A DNA stretch of 8,389 nucleotides from an uncultured Shinella sp. (lineage in GTDB: Bacteria; Pseudomonadota; Alphaproteobacteria; Rhizobiales; Rhizobiaceae). Of this stretch, positions 1 to 4,629 are shown piece after piece (within the stretch, counting starts at the first letter, position 1; each line of letters starts with the position of its first letter). The stretch spans positions 1 to 8,389 of the forward strand of contig CAMLOC010000118.1 in assembly GCA_946481465.1 (NCBI GenBank). Direction: 5' to 3'. The translations under genes and the position numbers were made by a program. The notes below the pieces were generated by a model, which searched no databases, was not told where the DNA came from, and saw nothing but the letters and a program-made list of their open reading frames with translations.

Positions 1-1041
1 GTCGATCGCGACGACCCGGTCGAGGAGGTCCCGTATCGAGGCGTTGCCGGTCGGGGGAACGACGCGGCGCGTGTTGACGGGTATGCTTTCGAGCGTCGTA
101 TCGATCACGGCTGGATCGGGCCCGGCGGCGCGAAGCGCCCGATAGGCCACCAGCCATGCGGGATCGAGCAGGCCCTCCGGCTTGATCCGCCCCGCCTCGA
201 TCTCGGCCAGGACCGCATTCGCCGCCTTTTCCGCCGCGGCGACATCGCCGGTCTGGTTGAGATAGGTCATCAGGAAATCGCGTTCCGGCACCTTCGCCGC
301 CATAATCCAGACGGTGTGCAGGCTTTTCTGCATCGCCTGGGCCGCGGCGTCGGGCACCGGGATCCGCGGCAGGGCCGGATTGCCGACGAGCGCCGGTGTC
401 CAGCTCCACATCTGCGTCAGGTCGGAAAGCCGGCTCGTATCGGCAAAGCCGGCGACGAAGGCGGACCAGGCGTTCGCATCGCGCTGGCTTGCAACGAGAC
501 CGGCCTGGAGGAAGAACAGCTTGTGGCGGCCCGCCGATGCGGCAAGTTCCGCCTTCTCCTCGTCGGGCCTGTCCGCGATGACGGGCACGATCCGTCCGCT
601 GACCGGGACTTGCCGTTCCGGCGGCAGGCTGGCGATGGCGGCCAGCAGCTTTCCGCCGTCGCCGTGCAGCAGGATGGCCCGCAGGGTGGAAATCAACCCG
701 TTCAGCAGAACCGGATCGGCATTGTCCAGCGCGCCGAACCCGTCCCGCGTCGCATCGATGGCGCCGGCAAGATCGATCGCTTCCCGCACGCCGGCATCGC
801 GCAGGGCGTGGGCGAGGTCCGCCGCCGCGTCCATGGAAAGCCCGCCATAGCGGATCTTCAGATAGGCCGCCTCCGCCCCGAAACCGCGCGCCTTCAACCG
901 CGGCAGCGTCTCCCGGTCCGCCAGTACCATATCGGAGAAGGCGAGGATGGCGGGCTGGGCCGGGCAGGCCGCCGCGTCCTCGGCATGGGCCGCGGGGGCG
1001 AGCACGGAAAGGCCGAGCGCCAGGGCAGGCAGGAATCGCAT
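1..1041 (-). CDS. Secreted protein of unknown function (3' end outside window)
   Basis: This reading frame is open from an ATG at 1041 leftward to the window edge: 347 codons without a stop, so the C-terminus is missing. An AAGGA Shine-Dalgarno sequence lies 8 bases before the ATG. The N-terminus is a typical Sec signal peptide: Met-Arg, a hydrophobic core, then Ala-His-Ala with probable cleavage after residue 20. The mature part starts EDAAACP and is rich in Ala and Leu. It looks mostly alpha-helical, with repeated helix-like stretches (for example around residues 65-95, 110-145 and 255-285), so a helical-repeat periplasmic protein is possible. I recognise no catalytic motif or named family. 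It lies 59 bp downstream of the lipoprotein gene on the same strand, so it probably belongs to the same operon. The coding assignment is firm because the plus-strand frames opposite look like antisense shadows; the function is unknown. Confidence 0.8.
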   Translation of the reverse strand, partial: MRFLPALALGLSVLAPAAHAEDAAACPAQPAILAFSDMVLADRETLPRLKARGFGAEAAYLKIRYGGLSMDAAADLAHALRDAGVREAIDLAGAIDATRDGFGALDNADPVLLNGLISTLRAILLHGDGGKLLAAIASLPPERQVPVSGRIVPVIADRPDEEKAELAASAGRHKLFFLQAGLVASQRDANAWSAFVAGFADTSRLSDLTQMWSWTPALVGNPALPRIPVPDAAAQAMQKSLHTVWIMAAKVPERDFLMTYLNQTGDVAAAEKAANAVLAEIEAGRIKPEGLLDPAWLVAYRALRAAGPDPAVIDTTLESIPVNTRRVVPPTGNASIRDLLDRVVAID

Positions 1042-1100
1042 GGGTTCGATCCTTGAAGAAGCACCTTCGAAAGGAACGCACGACCATGCGCGAATATTCG

Positions 1101-1607
1101 TCAGCCGGCGGGGCAGGTCGCCGTTTCGAAATGCGCGGGTGCCTTGCCGTCCTTGAACACTTCCGGGTTCCTGTCATAGCCGGGGCCGACGATGAGGGCC
1201 TTGGCCGGCAGGATGCTCTGGTCGGCACTGGAGGTGACCTGCGTTTCCAGGCTTTGCAGCACGGCGCCGTCGGGCCCGACCACCCGGATCGACACCTTGT
1301 AGGGCACGCCCTTCTTCACGCAGGAAATATCCGGGCTCTCCAGCACGACGCGGGTGAGGTTGGCAAACAGCCTGCGCTCCAGTGTCAGCGGCGCGCCGCC
1401 CGCCGGGTTCTCGAATTCGGCCCGCACCACGGAGCCTTCCGGCACGGGTTCGGTGCGGTCGAGCGTGACCATGTAGGTGGCATAGGCGAGGCGGTAGTTG
1501 AAGACGAACATCTTGCCCGTCAGCTTGAGCGGATCGGCTCCCGTCTCGCGCTGGCAGGCGGCAAGGACAAGCAGGAGCGGCAGCAGGATCAGCCAGGATC
1601 GTCTCAT
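1101..1607 (-). CDS. Small putative outer-membrane lipoprotein, function unknown
   Basis: The 168-residue product begins with Met-Arg-Arg, a Leu-rich hydrophobic core and a lipobox, Leu15-Ala16-Ala17-Cys18. This predicts cleavage by signal peptidase II and lipidation at Cys18. Gln rather than Asp follows the Cys, which by the usual rule points to the outer membrane. The rest looks beta-rich (alternating hydrophobic residues at about 31-50, 60-66 and 103-123) and has two more cysteines, Cys96 and Cys165, that could form a disulfide. The ATG overlaps the stop of the upstream CGNR gene as ATGA. An AGGAG Shine-Dalgarno sequence lies 8 bases before the start, inside the upstream gene, so translation is probably coupled. 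I do not recognise a named family. Pairing with a secreted protein and a regulator suggests an envelope role, which is inference only. Confidence 0.85.
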   Translation of the reverse strand: MRRSWLILLPLLLVLAACQRETGADPLKLTGKMFVFNYRLAYATYMVTLDRTEPVPEGSVVRAEFENPAGGAPLTLERRLFANLTRVVLESPDISCVKKGVPYKVSIRVVGPDGAVLQSLETQVTSSADQSILPAKALIVGPGYDRNPEVFKDGKAPAHFETATCPAG

Positions 1608-2158
1608 GGTGCGTTCTCCTCGCGGTTACGGCGGTAGTGGCGGCTGGCCTTCGCCCGGTTGCCGCAGACGGCCATGTCGCACCAGGCGCGCGAGCGGTTG
1701 CGGCTGCGGTCGAGGAAGAGCCAGTGGCAGTTCGGGCAGATCTTCAATCGTTCCGGCTCCGGATGCGCCAGCAGCAGAAGCGCGGAACGCGCCGTCGCGG
1801 TGTCGAGCGCCCGTGGCCGGGTGCCGGAGCGGCGCAGCGTCGCGGCGATCGCCTCCAGCAGGTCGGCAAGCAGCGCCGGCGTCCCATGCCCCAGCACCTC
1901 GGCGCGGAAATGCCGGTCGATCGCCTCGCGCAGAGAGACGAGCCCGGCGCGCGCCTCCCCGGTGACCCTTTCGAGCGGGCCGAAGAGTGCGCGTTCCGCC
2001 CCGTGCCGGTCCGCCCCGGCGGAAAAGGCATCCATGGTGGCGGGGTCGGCGAAACGATCGATCCGCCGCTCGGGATCGCCGCGCAGCACGACGGAATTGG
2101 CGACGTCGAGGGCGAGCGCGCCGCCGGAGAAACGATGCGGGGTCCAGGAGAAGGTCAT
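1604..2158 (-). CDS. CGNR zinc-finger (ABATE-domain) putative transcriptional regulator
   Basis: Starting at the ATG at 2158, the product has 184 residues. Residues 1-110 match the ABATE-type N-terminal domain that precedes CGNR fingers; the opening HRFSGGALALDVANSV (8-23) is characteristic. Residues 141-175 form the zinc finger, with Cys141-x2-Cys144 and Cys160-x4-Cys165, the last Cys beginning the signature Cys-Gly-Asn-Arg. The tail is basic (HYRRNR), as expected for nucleic-acid binding. Members of this family are generally regarded as DNA-binding regulators, but few have been studied. A longer reading from 2278 adds 40 residues that look non-coding and cross the promoter region, so I reject it. 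The chosen ATG has no Shine-Dalgarno sequence and lies 5 bases after a good -10 element, so the mRNA may be leaderless. It is the first gene of a leftward operon and is divergent from a LivH-type permease, its likeliest target along with itself. Confidence 0.88.
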   Translation of the reverse strand: MTFSWTPHRFSGGALALDVANSVVLRGDPERRIDRFADPATMDAFSAGADRHGAERALFGPLERVTGEARAGLVSLREAIDRHFRAEVLGHGTPALLADLLEAIAATLRRSGTRPRALDTATARSALLLLAHPEPERLKICPNCHWLFLDRSRNRSRAWCDMAVCGNRAKASRHYRRNREENAP

Positions 2159-2163
2159 GCGAT

Positions 2164-2192
2164 ATTCTAACTGGTAAAACTGTTTTTGCCAG
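2164..2192 (-). promoter_or_regulatory. Promoter of the CGNR-lipoprotein operon
   Basis: On the minus strand, CTGGCA (2187-2192) matches the -35 consensus at 4 of 6 bases and TAGAAT (2164-2169) matches the -10 at 5 of 6, with an ideal 17-base spacer. The predicted start of transcription falls at about the A of the ATG at 2158, so there would be almost no 5' leader. The element lies almost completely on top of the oppositely directed promoter of the permease gene. Read by eye; no scoring matrix was run. Confidence 0.55.
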
Positions 2193-2194
2193 TT
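2169..2194. promoter_or_regulatory. Inverted-repeat candidate operator shared by both divergent promoters
   Basis: AACTGGTAAAA (2169-2179) and TTTTGCCAGTT (2184-2194) form an 11-bp inverted repeat with one mismatch around a 4-base centre. It covers the space between the -35 and -10 boxes of both divergent promoters, so a dimer bound here would act on both at once. The obvious candidate ligand is the CGNR protein encoded alongside (autoregulation plus control of the permease); this is inferred from position. Confidence 0.55.
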
Positions 2195-2199
2195 ATAAT
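2171..2199 (+). promoter_or_regulatory. Promoter of the LivH-type permease gene
   Basis: On the plus strand, a perfect TATAAT (2194-2199) lies 17 bases after CTGGTA (2171-2176), a weak -35 with 3 of 6 consensus bases. Transcription would start near 2205-2206, leaving a leader of about 70 nt before the ATG at 2277. A weak -35 beside a perfect -10 suits an activator- or repressor-controlled promoter. The element is the near mirror image of the minus-strand promoter in the same 36 bp. Confidence 0.55.
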
Positions 2200-2276
2200 T
2201 TGCGCGCTCCTCCAGAACGGCCGGCCGCCGCTTTCCGGGAAGCCGATGTGACGAAGCGGAAAAGCCCGGAGCCGGC

Positions 2277-3173
2277 ATGGCCTATTTCCTCCAGCAGATC
2301 GCCAATGCCGCGCCCGTCGCCGCGCTCTATGCGGCGCTCGCCTTCGGCTATTCGATCGCCTTCGCCGTGACGCGCCGGGCGGATATCGGCTATGGCGCGC
2401 TCTTCGCCTTCGCCGCGCAGATGTTTGTGCTGTTTTCCGGCTACGGCTGGGACCGGCTCTGGCTGGTTCTGCCCGCCGCCCTCGGCTTCGGCGCGGCCGT
2501 CGCGCTGCTCTACGGCGTCGGGGCCGGGCTCGTCGTCGGGCGGCATGTCATGCGCCCGCTCGCCTTTTCCTCGGACAATACGGTGGTGGTCGCCGCGCTC
2601 GGCGTCGTGCTGGTGCTGATGGAGACGGCGCGGCTCGCCTCCGACACGCGCAGCCTGTGGCTGCCGCCCTTCCTCAACACGCCGGTCGTCCTTTGGAGCG
2701 ATCCCGCCTTTCCCGTCGCGCTGACGGTGCTGCAACTGGCGAACACCCTTGCCATGGCGGCCATCGTCCTTGCCGGCCACGTCTTCCTCGCCCGCTCGGC
2801 CTGGGGCCGGCGCTGGCGGGCGGTCTCCGAGGACCGGCAGGCGGCGGAGCTTTGCGGCGTCGATGCGGCGGGCGTCTATCTCTCGGCCTATGCGCTCGCG
2901 GCGCTCATCGCCAGCCTCACCGGCATCCTCGCCGTCTCCTACTACGGCAATATGGACTTCGGCGGCGGCCTCGCCTTCGGGGTGAAGGTGCTGTTCATTG
3001 CCGCCATCGGCGGGGCCGGCACGCCGCTCCTCTCGGCCCTCGGCGGCGCAGCCATGGGCCTTGCCGAAACGCTGTGGAGCGCCTACGGCGATTTCCTGTG
3101 GCGGGACCTGGTGATCTTTTCGGGGTTGGTGCTGCTGCTGGTGATCTTCCGGCGCGAGCGGCCGGTGCCGTAG
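2277..3173 (+). CDS. LivH-type branched-chain amino acid ABC transporter permease (orphan)
   Basis: This 298-residue, very hydrophobic protein has about eight membrane segments (roughly 8-30, 38-54, 61-88, 102-119, 147-171, 200-221, 234-262, 276-291). Residues 177-196, from Gly-Arg-Arg-Trp-Arg-Ala-Val through Glu-Asp-Arg to the Gly-Val-Asp, match the cytoplasmic loop of the LivH/LivM family that contacts the ATPase. The region FGVKVLFIAAIGGAGT (234-249) is also typical of LivH. The length is normal for LivH (about 290-310). The ATG has a GGAG Shine-Dalgarno sequence 5 bases upstream. The inferred role is the inner-membrane channel subunit of a hydrophobic amino acid or amide importer; the substrate cannot be read from sequence. 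No LivM, LivG, LivF or binding protein is encoded nearby, so it must borrow partners or work differently. Its divergent neighbour is the CGNR regulator, and it converges with moaE. Confidence 0.85.
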   Translation: MAYFLQQIANAAPVAALYAALAFGYSIAFAVTRRADIGYGALFAFAAQMFVLFSGYGWDRLWLVLPAALGFGAAVALLYGVGAGLVVGRHVMRPLAFSSDNTVVVAALGVVLVLMETARLASDTRSLWLPPFLNTPVVLWSDPAFPVALTVLQLANTLAMAAIVLAGHVFLARSAWGRRWRAVSEDRQAAELCGVDAAGVYLSAYALAALIASLTGILAVSYYGNMDFGGGLAFGVKVLFIAAIGGAGTPLLSALGGAAMGLAETLWSAYGDFLWRDLVIFSGLVLLLVIFRRERPVP

Positions 3174-3179
3174 GGGGCG

Positions 3180-3644
3180 CTACGACCACGCCTCCCGCGC
3201 CCGGTTGTCGCTCTCCTTGGCGTCCACCCAGCTGCCCTCGCGGCCGTCGGCAAAATGCTCCTTCTTCCAGAAGGGGGCGGAGGTCTTCAGGAAATCCATG
3301 ACGAAGGACGCGCCGTCGAAGGCGGCGTGGCGATGCGGGGCCAGCGCGACGACGAGCACGATGTTCTCGCCCGGCGCGATCTTGCCGACCCGGTGGATGG
3401 CGGCGATGCCGAGCAGCGCGAAACGCTCCACCGCTTCGTGGCAGATGCGGCCGATCTCGGCCTCGGCCATGCCGGGGTAATGTTCGAGTTCCAGGGCGGA
3501 AAGCCTGCCGCCCTCGTCGCGGCAGAGACCGGTGAAGGTGACGACGGCGCCGGCATCGCGCCGGCCGGCGGCAAGGCGGGCGGCCTCCGCGGCCGCATCG
3601 AAATCGTCCGCCTGGACGCGCACGACGACCGGGGCGCCGGCCAC
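3180..3644 (-). CDS. moaE: Molybdopterin synthase catalytic (large) subunit MoaE
   Basis: The product has 154 residues, normal for MoaE. With MoaD it converts precursor Z (cyclic pyranopterin monophosphate) into molybdopterin by adding two dithiolene sulfurs in the cytoplasm. Family landmarks are in order: TFTGLCRDE (36-44), HYPGMAEAE (55-63), IHRVGKIAPGE (83-93), HRHAAF (104-109), then MDFLKTSAPFWKKE (116-129), in which Lys120 and Lys127 correspond to the conserved active-site lysines. The start codon is GTG, 3 bases after the moaD stop. The run of Gs coding the MoaD Gly-Gly end and stop serves as its Shine-Dalgarno sequence, so the two subunits are probably made in a coupled way. It is the last gene of the leftward run, and its stop lies only 6 bp from the stop of the convergent permease gene. 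Confidence 0.95.
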   Translation of the reverse strand: MAGAPVVVRVQADDFDAAAEAARLAAGRRDAGAVVTFTGLCRDEGGRLSALELEHYPGMAEAEIGRICHEAVERFALLGIAAIHRVGKIAPGENIVLVVALAPHRHAAFDGASFVMDFLKTSAPFWKKEHFADGREGSWVDAKESDNRAREAWS

Positions 3645-3647
3645 CGC

Positions 3648-3902
3648 TCAGCCCCCCGTCATCGGCGGGAAGAGGGCGATCTCGCGTGCGCCGATTATGG
3701 GCTCGTCGTGCTCGACGTGCTCCTGGTCGATTGCGATGCGGATGACCTTCTCGTGCTCCAGCGCGTGGGCATAGTCCTCGCCGAGCGTCTTGAGATAGGC
3801 GAGGAGGTCGCCGCCGGTCGTCACGGAGGCGGGCAGCTCGATCTCTTCCTCGCCCTTGCCGATCCGTTCGCGCACCCAGGCGAAATAGACGAGCTTCGTC
3901 AT
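3648..3902 (-). CDS. moaD: Molybdopterin synthase sulfur-carrier (small) subunit MoaD
   Basis: This 84-residue ubiquitin-fold protein opens with the beta-strand TKLVYFAWVRERIG and ends exactly in Gly-Gly. The C-terminal glycine is adenylated by MoeB and turned into a thiocarboxylate, which supplies sulfur to MoaE. The preceding EIALFPPMTGG matches the canonical MoaD/ThiS-type ending, with Phe-Pro-Pro-Met before the Gly-Gly tail. The ATG lies 1 base past the stop of pgsA and has only a poor Shine-Dalgarno sequence, so it probably depends on ribosomes finishing pgsA. The other molybdenum-cofactor genes (moaA, moaB, moaC, moeA, moeB) are not in the window. Confidence 0.94.
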   Translation of the reverse strand: MTKLVYFAWVRERIGKGEEEIELPASVTTGGDLLAYLKTLGEDYAHALEHEKVIRIAIDQEHVEHDEPIIGAREIALFPPMTGG

Positions 3903-3903
3903 C

Positions 3904-4488
3904 TCACTCGTCCACGATGTGCTTCAGGCCGACGCGGAAATAGTCGTAGCCGGTATACATGGTGATGAGCGCGGCGGCCCAGAGCAGCGTGATGCCGATC
4001 TCGGTCGTATAGGGCAGCACCTTGTCGCCGGCGGGGCCGGCCAGAAGGAAGGCGATGGCGAACATCTGGATCGCCGTCTTCCACTTGGCGATGCGCGTGA
4101 CGGGCACGGAGACCTTGAGGTCGGCGAGATATTCGCGCAGGCCCGACACGAGGATCTCGCGGCACAGGATGATGATCGCGGCCCAGATCGTCCAGCCGGC
4201 GATGGTGCCGTCGGCAGCCATCAGCAGCAGCACGGAGGCGACCAGCAGCTTGTCGGCGATCGGATCCAGCATGCGGCCGATATTCGACGTCTGGTTCCAG
4301 ATGCGGGCGAGATAGCCGTCGAGATAGTCGGTGATCGAGGCGACGACGAACAGCCAGAAGGCCGCCCAGCGCGCGAAGTCCGACGATTCCAGCCGCCCCT
4401 CGACGAAGAAGCAGAGAACGATCAGGGGTACGGCCACGATGCGGCCATAGGTGAGGAGATTCGGGATGCTGTATGCGCGGGAGGCCAT
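3904..4488 (-). CDS. pgsA: CDP-diacylglycerol--glycerol-3-phosphate 3-phosphatidyltransferase PgsA
   Basis: This inner-membrane enzyme makes phosphatidylglycerophosphate from CDP-diacylglycerol and glycerol 3-phosphate, the committed step to phosphatidylglycerol and cardiolipin. The CDP-alcohol phosphatidyltransferase signature is complete: Asp-x2-Asp-Gly-x2-Ala-Arg, then x8-Gly-x3-Asp-x3-Asp, with the four metal-binding aspartates (residues about 54-79 counted from the ATG). Several membrane segments follow, and the tail TGYDYFRVGLKHIVDE is typical. I chose the ATG at 4488, which gives 194 residues, near the usual length and starting MASRAYSIPNLLTYGRI. An in-frame TTG at 4563 would add 25 polar residues of low complexity; this cannot be excluded. 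A possible -35 TTGACG (4542-4547) with a poor -10 lies in that extension, which would favour the ATG. Downstream, moaD follows after 1 base. Confidence 0.93.
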   Translation of the reverse strand: MASRAYSIPNLLTYGRIVAVPLIVLCFFVEGRLESSDFARWAAFWLFVVASITDYLDGYLARIWNQTSNIGRMLDPIADKLLVASVLLLMAADGTIAGWTIWAAIIILCREILVSGLREYLADLKVSVPVTRIAKWKTAIQMFAIAFLLAGPAGDKVLPYTTEIGITLLWAAALITMYTGYDYFRVGLKHIVDE

Positions 4489-4583
4489 GGATTCTTCGAT
4501 CTCGACAGGTTTGCGGGTAGATGAGGTCTTTGTGACAGCGCCGTCAACCTTTGTTTCCGGCAATTCTTGGCGAATTTACGGAG

Positions 4584-4622
4584 CGCGGGGGAATGTCGCA
4601 GCCATTTGCGGCATTCCACGCG
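4584..4622 (-). terminator. Hairpin after uvrC, terminator-like but without a T-run
   Basis: An inverted repeat, GGAATGTCGC (4590-4599) and GCGGCATTCC (4608-4617), pairs at 9 of 10 positions around an 8-base loop. It is flanked by CGCG on each side (4584-4587 and 4619-4622), which adds four pairs beyond a small bulge. It begins 8 bp after the uvrC stop in the leftward direction. On the uvrC transcript the odd pair is C-A, whereas on the opposite strand it would be U-G. No run of Ts follows, so it may be a weak or Rho-assisted terminator, an RNA-stability or processing element, or a short palindromic repeat. Confidence 0.45.
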
Positions 4623-4629
4623 GGGCCGG

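Noticed and set aside
316..1056. Plus-strand open frames across 314-1056
   Set aside because: They are shadows of the minus-strand secreted-protein gene, which has a signal peptide, a Shine-Dalgarno sequence and an unbroken frame. The plus-strand products are Arg/Gly-rich without recognisable domains.
2159..2278. 40-codon upstream extension of the CGNR gene from 2278
   Set aside because: It crosses two promoter-like elements and the inverted repeat, and its residues do not resemble the start of the family, which fits the ATG at 2158.
2193..2780. Minus-strand open frame of 195 codons opposite the permease
   Set aside because: The product is a polar Gly/Arg/Glu/Asp-rich shadow, while the plus strand encodes a clear multi-pass membrane protein.
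3150..3190. Intrinsic terminator between the permease and moaE
   Set aside because: Only short GC-rich pairings exist and there is no T-run in either direction.
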